DNA from: JAJYKN01 sp045403145
GTDB taxonomy: Bacteria; Nitrospirota; UBA9217
Direction: 5' to 3'
Length of the DNA: 48,246 bases
Assembly (NCBI GenBank): GCA_045403145.1
Contig: JAXIPA010000241.1
Span: 1 to 48,246, forward strand
The translations under genes and the position numbers were made by a program. The notes beneath the pieces are model-generated. The model did not search any database. It saw only the letters and a list, made by a program, of their open reading frames with translations, and had not been told where the DNA came from. This document shows, in pieces, positions 34,646 to 42,214 of this stretch (its first letter is position 1; each line of letters starts with the position of its first letter).

Positions 34646-35998
34646 TTATTTCCCGAGAAGCGCGCGCGCCGACACCAGAATCTTCTGAGCGGTTTTTGCC
34701 CCTATGCCGGGTACTGCCAGGATCTCCTCGTCGGTCATGGCCGCGATCTTCTCGACCGTGTCGTAGCCCGCTTCTTTAAGAAATTCCGCGGTCTTCTCGC
34801 CCACTCCTTCGATCGTCGTGAGCTCCGAGCCTGCCGGGACATTCCCCGGTTCAGCCGCAGCAGCCTGGGCCTCCAGGGTTTCCGCGGCCTCCGTTTCCTC
34901 CGCCATCTTGCGAGTTTCTTCGACGATGGCGGCCTCGATTTCCTGTTCGCGCTCTTTCTGGCGTTCCTGATCGTATTCCGATTCGCTCAGGATGTCGATC
35001 TTCCAGCCCGTCAGTTTGGCGGCAAGCCTTACGTTCTGCCCCTTCTTGCCGATGGCCAGAGAGAGCTGGGAATCGGCCACCACGGCCAGGGCAGACCGGT
35101 CTTCCTCGGTCACGCCGACCTTTTCCACCACGGCCGGGCTCAGGGCCTTGGCGATAAAGATGCGCGGGTCCTCCGACCAGGGGATGATGTCTATCTTCTC
35201 GCCCCTCAGTTCGCGGACAACGGCCTGCACGCGGGACCCCTTCATGCCGACGCAGGCGCCGACGGGATCAACCTGGGATTCCTTGGAAGCGACGGCGATC
35301 TTGGTGCGGTCCCCCGCCTCGCGAACGACGCATTTTACTTCAACGATGTTCTCGTAGATCTCGGGGACCTCCATTTCGAACAGCCGTGAAACGAAATCGG
35401 GATGGGCGCGGGAGAGCACGACTTGCGGCCCTTTCGAGGTGTCCCGCACCTCCATCACAAAGGCCCTGACGCGGTCTCCCCGGCGGTAGCTCTCGCGCGG
35501 GACCTGCTCGCGCGCCGGAAGCACGGCTTCGGTCTTGCCGAGATCGATGTAATAGGCGCCCTTTTCATGGCGCAGCACGATGCCGTTTACGAGTTGGCCG
35601 ATCTTGTCGTTGAACTCCTTGAAAATCACGTCGCGTTCGGCTTCGCGCACCTTCTGGACGATGACCTGGCGCGCGGTCTGGGCCGCGATCCTGCCGAAAC
35701 CCTGAAACTCCACCTGGAGAGGCACCTCGCCGTCCATCTGGGCCTCGGGGAAAAGCGTTTGCGCCTCCTCCAGCGTGATCTCCTCGTCCGAGTTCGTCAC
35801 GTCCTGCACGACCTTCTTGTAGGCGTACATGACGATGTCGCCCCGTTTCGGGTCGATCTGCACGGCGATGCGCTGCGCGCCGTATTTTTTCTTGGCCGCG
35901 CTCACGAGCGCGGATTCAACGGCTTCGATCACCATCTCCTTGGAGATGCCCTTTTCCTTGCTGATCTGATCTATCACGTGAATGAGTTCCTGACTCAT
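34646..35998 (-). CDS. nusA: Transcription elongation/termination factor NusA
   Basis: Binds RNA polymerase and nascent RNA to control pausing, termination and antitermination (450 residues). It has an N-terminal RNAP-binding domain (ELIHVIDQISKEKGISKEMV), S1 (RGDRVRAFVMEVRDTSKGPQVVLSRAHP, split), KH1 and KH2 (IKVEC-like VDPVGACVGMKGSRVQAV, and GKKGQNVRLAAKLTGWKIDI) and one C-terminal helix-hairpin-helix unit (TIEGVGEKTAEFL, VPGIGAKTAQKIL) after an acidic Glu-rich stretch. AGGAGG is 10 nt before the ATG. It could autoregulate the rimP leader. Confidence 0.96.
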   Translation of the reverse strand: MSQELIHVIDQISKEKGISKEMVIEAVESALVSAAKKKYGAQRIAVQIDPKRGDIVMYAYKKVVQDVTNSDEEITLEEAQTLFPEAQMDGEVPLQVEFQGFGRIAAQTARQVIVQKVREAERDVIFKEFNDKIGQLVNGIVLRHEKGAYYIDLGKTEAVLPAREQVPRESYRRGDRVRAFVMEVRDTSKGPQVVLSRAHPDFVSRLFEMEVPEIYENIVEVKCVVREAGDRTKIAVASKESQVDPVGACVGMKGSRVQAVVRELRGEKIDIIPWSEDPRIFIAKALSPAVVEKVGVTEEDRSALAVVADSQLSLAIGKKGQNVRLAAKLTGWKIDILSESEYDQERQKEREQEIEAAIVEETRKMAEETEAAETLEAQAAAAEPGNVPAGSELTTIEGVGEKTAEFLKEAGYDTVEKIAAMTDEEILAVPGIGAKTAQKILVSARALLGK

Positions 35999-36059
35999 AG
36001 GTCACAGTCCTCCTGATGAAATCTTTGTTGAAAAAACAGGCGCAAAATTTGTTTCTCGC

Positions 36060-36521
36060 TTAAAATACCACTTCCAAAGAGGCCTTCGCGATATCGTCCA
36101 GCGGGATATCCACGACCGCCCCTGATTCAAGCTCCACCTTTACCAGTTCACCTGCCAGGCCGATCAGCTTCCCGTGAAACACCTTCTGTCCGTTGATCTG
36201 CTGGTAGGTCTTGATCTTGACGACGCTTCCGATAAAACGGGCATAATGCCCGGGTTTGTTCAGCGTCCGGTCAAGCCCGGGCGACGATACTTCAAGCGTG
36301 TAGGCGTGGGAGACTATGTCTTCCACGTCAAGCGCCGCGCTCAGGTCCCTGCTCACGGTCTCGCAGTCATTGAGCGTGACTCCGGATTCCTCCCGGTCGA
36401 TGTAAATCCGGAGAAGCCACGAAGGACCATGTTTCTGGAACTCCAGGTCCCAGAGGGTGAGCCCCAGGGACTCCAGAATCGGGTCGAGAAGCCCCCGTAT
36501 CCGGTCCGCGATATCGGCCAT
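36060..36521 (-). CDS. rimP: Ribosome maturation factor RimP
   Basis: Needed for 30S subunit maturation (153 residues). It has an N-terminal alpha/beta domain (LLRIYIDREESGVTLNDCETVSRDLSAALD, split over residues 40-75) and the conserved YTLEVSSPGLDRTLNKPGHY, then an Sm-like C-terminal domain (GKLIGLAGELVKVELESGAVVDIPL). The ATG at 36521 follows GGGG by 6 nt; the frame is open 13 codons upstream, but these are the leader hairpin. First gene of the rimP-nusA-infB operon. Confidence 0.94.
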   Translation of the reverse strand: MADIADRIRGLLDPILESLGLTLWDLEFQKHGPSWLLRIYIDREESGVTLNDCETVSRDLSAALDVEDIVSHAYTLEVSSPGLDRTLNKPGHYARFIGSVVKIKTYQQINGQKVFHGKLIGLAGELVKVELESGAVVDIPLDDIAKASLEVVF

Positions 36522-36538
36522 TGTTTGCCCCAAATAAA

Positions 36539-36564
36539 AAGAGTGGGCAAAAACGCCCACTCTT
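36539..36564 (-). promoter_or_regulatory. rimP leader hairpin, attenuator-like
   Basis: On the minus strand AAGAGTGGGC (36564-36555) pairs perfectly with GCCCACTCTT (36548-36539) around GTTTTT, followed by TTTATTT, so it has the form of a Rho-independent terminator. It sits between the predicted promoter and rimP, 17 bp before the start codon. A conserved leader hairpin of this form before rimP (rimP-leader type) is known in other bacteria. An attenuator of the operon is the likely role. Confidence 0.8.
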
Positions 36565-36590
36565 AATGGAATTTCCCAGAGTGCTGGGTC

Positions 36591-36619
36591 TTTTTAACAT
36601 AGTGGAACCAGGAATGCAA
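36591..36619 (-). promoter_or_regulatory. Promoter of the rimP-nusA-infB operon
   Basis: On the minus strand TTGCAT (36614-36619) and TAAAAA (36591-36596) are 17 bp apart, with a TG before the -10 element. The predicted start is near 36584, giving a leader of about 63 nt that contains the hairpin at 36539-36564. Confidence 0.55.
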
Positions 36620-36663
36620 GAAAAAAGTATGCCATTGTGCTATTTTGTCAATGCCGTTGCTGT

Positions 36664-37152
36664 TCAGAACCGAGCCGGCGCATCCCCGATTTTTGCCGTT
36701 TTGTACCATGCCTCAAACTGCGAAGCTCCCGGCTCCCCTTCCGCCGGGGACCAGGACGCGACGTGATGTTCCACGGGCTGGGCATAGGGTCCCTGTTTAA
36801 TCTCGAAGAAGATGGTACCGCTTTCAAGCGAAGCCATGGCATGCCAGGTCTTCTGCGGGATTTCGACTGCATATACCGGGCCTCCAGCTTTAAGCACGGA
36901 CCGCTCGATCACTGTTCCGGCATCATCAAACGCGAGGAAAACAGCGCTCCCGCGCAAAAGCAGGAAAACCTCAAAGGTGTCCGGCGAAGCGTGCCGGTGC
37001 GGCCGGATGTAGGTGCCGGGTTCTATGGCCACGCACAAGCGCTGGACGGGATCGGAGAGTTCGGGATGGAGGTTATGATGTGCCCGCTTTCTGGGCGAAT
37101 CTTTTGCCTTTTGGGTAAGTGAATCGAGTAATGTGTGGTCGATCTGCTTCAT
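36664..37152 (-). CDS. WbuC-family cupin protein
   Basis: Single-domain cupin of 162 residues. The metal site is RPHRHASPDTFEVFLLLRG, with two histidines and a glutamate, and a later histidine in KTWHAMAS. Proteins of this type (WbuC) are often found near O-antigen genes; their reaction is unknown. AGGAG lies 6 nt before the ATG. It lies next to the toxin-antitoxin pair and far from the envelope cluster, so a link to LPS is only a family-based guess. Confidence 0.82.
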   Translation of the reverse strand: MKQIDHTLLDSLTQKAKDSPRKRAHHNLHPELSDPVQRLCVAIEPGTYIRPHRHASPDTFEVFLLLRGSAVFLAFDDAGTVIERSVLKAGGPVYAVEIPQKTWHAMASLESGTIFFEIKQGPYAQPVEHHVASWSPAEGEPGASQFEAWYKTAKIGDAPARF

Positions 37153-37289
37153 TGCTAACTCCTGTTCAGTTAATTGGTTTTTTAATTTGATTTCTAATTT
37201 TTGGTCCGTGGTCCCCTACCGTGGCAGCGCCTCAGTCGCAGTTATAGATTTCCTATCTCTTTTGCAGCTAATGCAGGCCAATGCCTTTG

Positions 37290-37694
37290 TTACAGAAGCT
37301 CGACTGACTTTATGCTTTTGACCTTTTCGTACAGTTTTTTGTCCGCGGTCACGAATATACATTTGAGCTTCCTGCTGAGCTCAACATAAGCAGCGTCATA
37401 AAGTGTTATTTTATATTTTTTGGACAGGGTCAGGCCGCTCTGAAACTCTTCCAATCCGAGGTCGAACCGTTCGAGGGAGAAATCCCAAAGAAGCGAAAAG
37501 GCTTCTGTAACGGCCGCTTCGGAAAGCCGCGTCTTCGTCGCCAATACATTGCCGATCTCATAGAACAGCAGGTCCGGCACTGCTACGATTTCCTGCCCGG
37601 CGACATGAGCGTCCTTCAAACGGGCTACGCGGTCAGCGCCGGCCTCGTCGTCTAATATCCACTTGAGGACCACCGAGGCGTCCAGGACGATCAT
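37290..37694 (-). CDS. PIN-domain toxin, VapC-like
   Basis: PIN nuclease of 134 residues, probably the RNA-cleaving toxin of a type II toxin-antitoxin pair. Acidic metal ligands are visible at Asp5 (MIVLDAS), Glu46 (YEIGNVL), Asp100 (LYDAAYVEL) and Asp118 (VTADKKL), the VapC pattern. The ATG overlaps the antitoxin TGA (ATGA), so toxin translation is coupled to the antitoxin. All key residues are present, so the toxin may be active. Confidence 0.88.
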   Translation of the reverse strand: MIVLDASVVLKWILDDEAGADRVARLKDAHVAGQEIVAVPDLLFYEIGNVLATKTRLSEAAVTEAFSLLWDFSLERFDLGLEEFQSGLTLSKKYKITLYDAAYVELSRKLKCIFVTADKKLYEKVKSIKSVELL

Positions 37695-37969
37695 TTGCGC
37701 TCCCGTGTTTTCCGGATGGCCTTTACGACGTCTATATGCGCGGTCTCTTTCCGGTGCTCCTTCTTCCAGGCGTCCATGCGGGCGGACAGTTCCTTGAGTT
37801 TCCTCCCCCGGTCACCTTTCAACACTTTGTCCTGATACTCGTCAGCGGAAATGATGACCGCTAGCGGTTTGTTCGCCCGGGTGATCGTCACCGGTTCATG
37901 CCCTTCCGCCACGGAATTGAGAACACTGCCCAGTTTTTTGCGCAAATCGAGCGCGGTTACGGTTTTCAT
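37691..37969 (-). CDS. Phd/YefM-family antitoxin
   Basis: Antitoxin of 92 residues, Phd/YefM type: MKTVTALDLRKKLGSVLNSV is the DNA-binding N terminus (VTALDLRKKL...VTITRANKPLAVIIS pattern), and the C-terminal half is charged, for binding the PIN toxin. The ATG at 37969 has AAGGAGG upstream, which excludes the longer frame to 38116. A strong promoter and a palindrome directly upstream suggest autorepression. Confidence 0.88.
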   Translation of the reverse strand: MKTVTALDLRKKLGSVLNSVAEGHEPVTITRANKPLAVIISADEYQDKVLKGDRGRKLKELSARMDAWKKEHRKETAHIDVVKAIRKTRERK

Positions 37970-37986
37970 GCAGAACCTCCTTGCAT

Positions 37987-38025
37987 TGATAGGTATAATA
38001 TAGACTATCATAGCAGGTATGTCAA
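37987..38025 (-). promoter_or_regulatory. Promoter and operator of the toxin-antitoxin pair
   Basis: On the minus strand TTGACA (38020-38025) and TATATT (37997-38002) are 17 bp apart, near consensus. TGATAG (37987-37992) and CTATCA (38005-38010) form an inverted repeat centred over the -10 element, a likely binding site for the antitoxin or toxin-antitoxin complex. Confidence 0.75.
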
Positions 38026-38219
38026 CAGAAGGAGGAAGCGGGATACGACGGGGGCGGCGAAGAGGATGCTTGGTCGGAATGGCACTCATGTCAATCCGCA
38101 GGACCCTATTGCCCAATGTCCCGGCCAGGTGTATTTCACCTGCAAATGTATCGCGAATGACGTATAATGTAACGCTGCGATGAGACAGCGGCTCACGGTG
38201 AGAGAGAGGGTACGAGTCG

Positions 38220-38825
38220 ATGGGAAGAAATACTTTAACGAGCTACTCTGACGACAACAGAACGCGCGAAGCGCTCACGAAGGCCGGATCGGAACGAACG
38301 CTTCATGAGATTTACGGCCTCTTTTACGGATCCATTGCCGCCCCTGACCCGGCCGATTCTGCAGAGCATGTGCCGGTGATTTTCGACGACGAAGCCGCCT
38401 CCCAGGTCTCCGAGGAAGATGAGAAAGGCGTAAACGACAACCTGCTGTCGCTCTGGAACTTCATTGCCCGATGGAAGCCGGAGGAGGACCCCTTTTACTT
38501 TCCCGAGCAAGAGTATCCGACTACGTATCAGGGCGTGCTGCAGCATCTGACAGACGACCTGGCCTTGGTGCAATACTTCATCGCGGGACTCAATCTGGGC
38601 GGAACGGAAAAAATCGATTTTTCCAGGGACGCTGTCGATGCGATGCATGAACTGACTGAGGCGTCGGCACGATTGGAGAAAAACATTACCCTGTGCGGGG
38701 CATTGGAACCGACGGCAGCGGATGAGGACCCGGGTTCAACAGCAGAGATGCTGGATGAGATCGAGGACATCCTCGCCGACGGCATCGCACGGGTGACCAG
38801 CGGGCTGAAACACGCGAAACGCTGA
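38220..38825 (+). CDS. Uncharacterised acidic protein, UPF0149-like?
   Basis: Acidic protein of 201 residues that I do not recognise with confidence. LHEIYGLFYGSIAAPDP, then VPVIFDDEAASQVSEEDEKGVNDNLLSLWNFI (split over residues 52-84), resembles the layout of the UPF0149/YecA-YgfB group (helical, with a G-x-L-x-G and W-x-P/IFDD region), but key blocks differ. No signal peptide or membrane segment. A possible -10 TATAAT is at 38163-38168 without a clear -35. It precedes rsgA on the same strand by 58 bp. Confidence 0.7.
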   Translation: MGRNTLTSYSDDNRTREALTKAGSERTLHEIYGLFYGSIAAPDPADSAEHVPVIFDDEAASQVSEEDEKGVNDNLLSLWNFIARWKPEEDPFYFPEQEYPTTYQGVLQHLTDDLALVQYFIAGLNLGGTEKIDFSRDAVDAMHELTEASARLEKNITLCGALEPTAADEDPGSTAEMLDEIEDILADGIARVTSGLKHAKR

Positions 38826-38883
38826 ACAGCGGACCACGGGGAACGGAAAACGGATCTATCACTGGTGAAATCGGAAAAACCGG

Positions 38884-39870
38884 GTGAGAGGAAGAATCAT
38901 TGACCAAGGTGTTCGTTTGAAAAACGAGAGGCATAAATCCGTCGGCAACAGGAAGCCTGTTTATTCATCCCGATTCCACAAGGGGAATGAAGGCCTGATC
39001 GTCGCCCATCATGGCATATCGGTTGAAGTGCTGTTTTGCGACGGCCTCCGCAGCACGATCGGGGTCAAAAGGCGGTCGGGTCATGTGGTCGGCGATCGCG
39101 TGCAGATTTCCAACGAAGTACTGAACCGGCTGCCCCGAAGAACAGAACTGCGCCGCAGGGACGCGCGGGGCGCCGTTCATCTGGTCGGAGCGAATCTTGA
39201 CACGCTCGGGGTCGTTGTCGCCATGCTGCCCGTGCCTCCTCCCGGGTTCATCGACCGGGCGATCGTCGCAGCGCGGGCCGCAGACCTTGAACCCTTTGTC
39301 GTTGTCAATAAATGCGATCTTGCCGGTTCCGCCGGACTGGTGGGCTCTCTGAAATCCGCCTATGAATCAGTCCCGGTTTTTCCCCTGAGCGCTGCCGTTG
39401 GAAACGGTCTCGACCCTGTTCTGGATTTTCTCAAAGGCAAGCGCGGCGCTTTCGTCGGCATAACGGGAGTGGGCAAAAGCTCACTGCTGAACGCTCTCTG
39501 CCCGGGAACCGATCTCAAGGTGGGGGAGATCGGCGCCGTCAGCAACCGCGGCCGCCATACGACGACCGTTTCCACGCTCCATGCCTTTGCTTCCGGCGGC
39601 GAATTGATCGATACGCCGGGGTTTCAGGATTTTGGTCTCGTGGATATTTCGGCTGAAGAGCTCGCGGCTTATTTCCCCGGATTTGAAAAAACGAGTGAGG
39701 GCACCTGTCGTTTCAGCGACTGCCGTCATCGCACGGAACCCGGCTGCGCTGTTACCAATCTGGTTGCAAGCGGGCTGGTATCGACGGAACGCTACGAGAC
39801 CTATCTGGAACTGCTGACCGAGGTGCAGGCGGGCGAGGCTGAGGCACGGCAGAGAGAATGGAAAAAATGA
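38884..39870 (+). CDS. rsgA: Ribosome small subunit-dependent GTPase A
   Basis: Circularly permuted GTPase (328 residues) that tests and releases late 30S particles. It has an N-terminal OB fold, then G4 VVNKCDL, G1 GITGVGKSSLLNAL, G3 DTPGFQDFG and a C-terminal zinc site TCRFSDCRHRTEPGC. The G motifs are in the permuted order G4-G5-G1-G2-G3. The start is an uncertain GTG at 38884 with a weak ribosome site; no later Met is consistent with the basic N terminus. It follows the acidic gene at 38220 by 58 bp. Confidence 0.93.
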   Translation: MRGRIIDQGVRLKNERHKSVGNRKPVYSSRFHKGNEGLIVAHHGISVEVLFCDGLRSTIGVKRRSGHVVGDRVQISNEVLNRLPRRTELRRRDARGAVHLVGANLDTLGVVVAMLPVPPPGFIDRAIVAARAADLEPFVVVNKCDLAGSAGLVGSLKSAYESVPVFPLSAAVGNGLDPVLDFLKGKRGAFVGITGVGKSSLLNALCPGTDLKVGEIGAVSNRGRHTTTVSTLHAFASGGELIDTPGFQDFGLVDISAEELAAYFPGFEKTSEGTCRFSDCRHRTEPGCAVTNLVASGLVSTERYETYLELLTEVQAGEAEARQREWKK

Positions 39871-39902
39871 AACGAGCTGACCGGGAGCCTCACTTCTGTC
39901 TC

Positions 39903-39940
39903 TTGCATTTCGTTTGACTAATGCAAGGGGAAAGCCTTGC
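39903..39940. repeat. Palindromes before the HD-GYP gene
   Basis: TTGCAT/ATGCAA (39903-39926) and GCAAGG/CCTTGC (39923-39940) overlap in the gap between rsgA and the HD-GYP gene. They may be an operator, a repeat remnant or RNA stems; there is no T-tract. Confidence 0.35.
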
Positions 39941-39967
39941 CCCTATTGGCTCCTCAAAAAAGGCAAA

Positions 39968-40885
39968 ATGAATAGCCGCCTGCAAAGGTATTTAGTGAAT
40001 CTCGCACCAAAACAGCGCACGGAAACAATGACAGATAAACTCTCGCCGGATATTTCCGGATATAGAACCTTGTACCGCCTGTCGATCTATAGCGTGATCC
40101 TTGCCTGGATCATGCTCGGACTCTATTTCTATATTATTATTGGGGCAGAAACCTCATCAGCAGCGGAGATAGTTCAATATTTCATATTACCCGAGCAGCT
40201 TGGAATAAGGTTCAGAACTTTAATACTTCTCGTCCCGCTTATTCTTACCGCGGTCAGTTATCTCATCAATGACAGGGCTAATCTTTTCCTGAAATCAATC
40301 GCCGCTGAACAACAATTGCGCCTTTTCCAGGACGATCTCATCATTGCGTTCGCGAACGCTCTCGATGCAAAGAGCTCATGGACACAAGGTCACTCGCAAA
40401 GAGTCACGGCCTACGCCCTCATGATCGCTGAGAAGCTCCACGTTAACGAGGAAGACAAGGAAACACTCAGGATTGCAAGTTTACTGCATGACGTAGGCAA
40501 GATAGGAACATATGATCTTATTCTTGACAAGCCCGGTCCGCTTACGGAGGAGGAGTGGCGCCTCGTCAAGTTGCACCCCGGCAAAGGGGAAGAAATTCTA
40601 AAGCCGATTAAACAACTTCAGCCTGTGTTGCCGATTATTAAATATCATCACGAGCGAATGGACGGGAAAGGGTATCCGGACGGTCTTACAGGAAAAGAAA
40701 TACCGCTGCTGGCGAAAATACTCTGTCTTGCCGATTCCTTTGACTCCATGACCGCGAACAGACCATATCAACTGGGGATGAGCAAGACTGACGCCTTTGA
40801 GGAGATCAAACAGAAAACGGAAACGCATTTTGATCCGGCTGTTGCGAAGGCATTCTTAAGTTCCATGGGATGCGCGGACCACTAA
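39968..40885 (+). CDS. Membrane HD-GYP phosphodiesterase
   Basis: HD-GYP protein of 305 residues, likely a cyclic-di-GMP phosphodiesterase in the inner membrane. Two membrane helices (about residues 35-58, SIYSVILAWIMLGLYFYIII, and 80-100, TLILLVPLILTAVSYL) precede the HD domain with LLHDVGKIG, HHERMDGKGYPDGLTG (the GYP motif) and DSFDSMTANRPY. All metal ligands appear present. The start is probably ATG 39968 (AAGG upstream); ATGs at 39914 and 40028 are alternatives. Its signal input may be sensed by the membrane part. Confidence 0.88.
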   Translation: MNSRLQRYLVNLAPKQRTETMTDKLSPDISGYRTLYRLSIYSVILAWIMLGLYFYIIIGAETSSAAEIVQYFILPEQLGIRFRTLILLVPLILTAVSYLINDRANLFLKSIAAEQQLRLFQDDLIIAFANALDAKSSWTQGHSQRVTAYALMIAEKLHVNEEDKETLRIASLLHDVGKIGTYDLILDKPGPLTEEEWRLVKLHPGKGEEILKPIKQLQPVLPIIKYHHERMDGKGYPDGLTGKEIPLLAKILCLADSFDSMTANRPYQLGMSKTDAFEEIKQKTETHFDPAVAKAFLSSMGCADH

Positions 40886-40970
40886 TCAGCAGTACCCGCC
40901 AGTGTCGGGTCAACTTTTAAACCATTTTACTTCTTCGTGTTCATGGAAGGCTTCTGTATTAAATCATGGT

Positions 40971-41312
40971 ATGACAGAACATAATTCCAGATTGGTCTAT
41001 TCGACGGAGCGCCCTGTCCCGAGGAAGGAGAAGCCGGCTGCTTGCAATTTCGAGACACCTGCCGCTCCTTCAAAAAGCAGAACGACCGTACGCCTCGACC
41101 GAAAACGCAGGGGCGGCAAGTCAGTCACGATAATAGAAGGTCTTCAGCTTTCGGTTGGAGACAGCGAAAAACTCCTGAAGCAATTAAAGGCGAAACTGGG
41201 TGCCGGGGGAGCCGTTAAAAACGGCGTGCTGGAAATCCAGGGTGATCATTGCGATGCAGTCATGGCCGAATTGTCTGGAATCGGCTACAGACCGAAGCGA
41301 TCGGGTGGATGA
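40971..41312 (+). CDS. SUI1/eIF1-family protein, YciH-like
   Basis: Protein of 113 residues related to eukaryotic initiation factor eIF1 and bacterial YciH. The N terminus MTEHNSRLVYSTER matches YciH, and the C-terminal fold is VTIIEGLQLSVGDSEKLLKQLKAKLGAGGAVKNGVLEIQG (split over residues 52-91), which contains the SUI1 core. Bacterial YciH may inhibit initiation under stress. The ATG at 40971 fits the family; the ribosome site is weak. It follows the HD-GYP gene by 85 bp. Confidence 0.87.
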   Translation: MTEHNSRLVYSTERPVPRKEKPAACNFETPAAPSKSRTTVRLDRKRRGGKSVTIIEGLQLSVGDSEKLLKQLKAKLGAGGAVKNGVLEIQGDHCDAVMAELSGIGYRPKRSGG

Positions 41313-41447
41313 GAAACGGATATTATTTCATTGCATGCAGGTCTTTTGCAGGTCGGTTCTAGTCGGTTTTAATCGCCACCGCGTCTCCGCTGCCGCCCGT
41401 CGATTCTCCGTCGCTTCAATGTCAGGCTCTGGCGTTTCACCTGTTCC

Positions 41448-41561
41448 CTATCTCGATGCTTTCGGCTGTTTGTTCTGCCTGTCTTTTAGATCTTTGGCCT
41501 GCTTAAGCTCCTTCTGTTTATGGTCCTTGTCTTTGCCCTTTTTGCCGCCTTTGTCTCCCAT
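41448..41561 (-). CDS. Small Lys-rich 37-residue protein
   Basis: Very short, strongly basic protein (37 residues, starting MGDKGGKKGKDKDHKQKELK) with no hydrophobic segment, probably disordered. AAAGGAGG is exactly 6 nt before the ATG, an ideal ribosome site, and it ends with TAG. It resembles short Lys/Asp/Gln-rich proteins of unknown function seen in several proteobacterial groups; this resemblance is from memory. It could bind nucleic acid. It is convergent with the SUI1-like gene. Confidence 0.7.
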   Translation of the reverse strand: MGDKGGKKGKDKDHKQKELKQAKDLKDRQNKQPKASR

Positions 41562-41646
41562 TATGCGCCTCCTTTGGAATTGCCGGTCATATTTTTTTCA
41601 AGGACCTGTGTCCTTATGATGAGGTTACCAGAAGCATGAGCCAAAG

Positions 41647-41677
41647 GGAGCCTCCGGCTCCTGCCGGAGGGGGCTCC
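41647..41677. repeat. GC-rich hairpin
   Basis: GGAGCCTCCGGC and GCCGGA...GGCTCC form a 12-bp stem with a 4-nt loop and a 3-nt bulge. No T-tract follows on either strand, so it is not a typical terminator. It lies between the 37-residue gene and YwbE on the minus strand. Confidence 0.45.
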
Positions 41678-41732
41678 ACTAAGCACAGTTAGAAACAACG
41701 TTACCGAAGAAGTGCGAAGTATTCCGCCGGCT

Positions 41733-41927
41733 TTACGAGAGAATCAATTGTACACGCCCTACTGCCCCGCTTTCCAGGCGCACTTTGATTCCGTGAGGAT
41801 GTGTGGGAGAATTCGTCAGAATCTCGGCGACGATGCCTTCTGTCATGTTTCCAGTCCGCTGGTCCTGCTTCAACAGGATCTTAACACGCAATCCTGGCCT
41901 GATGTCGGCACGCTTCGTTCCATCCAT
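41733..41927 (-). CDS. YwbE/DUF2196 family protein
   Basis: Small beta-rich protein of 64 residues. The sequence DIRPGLRVKILLKQDQRTG, VAEILTNSPTHPHGIKVRLESGAVGRVQ (split) matches the YwbE/DUF2196 family throughout, with full length. The function is not known; the SH3/KOW-like repeat of HPHGIKVRL could bind RNA. It is separated from the gene at 41930 by 2 bp (TAAGTATG), so the two are co-translated. Confidence 0.9.
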   Translation of the reverse strand: MDGTKRADIRPGLRVKILLKQDQRTGNMTEGIVAEILTNSPTHPHGIKVRLESGAVGRVQLILS

Positions 41928-41929
41928 AC

Positions 41930-42214
41930 TTAAGCGGTTCCCAACGGCTGCACTAACTTCCCCTTTGCGCTTCCTTTCTTACTTGGTCCGTTTTTCAACT
42001 TGCCGGCGTTAACTGCTAAAGCTTCAATAGTCGATTCTCGTTTGGCAACAATAGCAACCTGATCGCTTGTTGACATCTGCTTCAGCTTTTGGACCAACTC
42101 ACGTGCCTGCTCAATCTGCTCCATGGAGTTAGAAATAGATTTCTGTTGAATCGACAATTTTGTCCCATCGATTAAAGAATCTATGGCAACTCTTATCCGT
42201 AAAAATTCCTGCAT
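41930..42214 (-). CDS. Uncharacterised 94-residue basic protein
   Basis: Unrecognised protein. Residues 10-60 are predicted helical and amphipathic (SNSMEQIEQARELVQKLKQM), possibly a coiled coil, and the C-terminal 25 residues are Lys/Gly/Ser-rich (KLKNGPSKKGSAKGKLVQ) and probably disordered. No signal or membrane segment. AAGGAG is upstream of the ATG at an unusually long distance (about 14 nt). It forms an operon with YwbE. The pairing suggests a link with RNA, but this is an inference. Confidence 0.65.
   Translation of the reverse strand: MQEFLRIRVAIDSLIDGTKLSIQQKSISNSMEQIEQARELVQKLKQMSTSDQVAIVAKRESTIEALAVNAGKLKNGPSKKGSAKGKLVQPLGTA

Noticed and set aside
36664..37152. WbuC-like gene as part of the LPS cluster
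   Set aside because: It is separated from the envelope cluster by about 16 kb and by the whole translation operon.
41647..41677. Rho-independent terminator
   Set aside because: Strong stem but no T-run on either strand.
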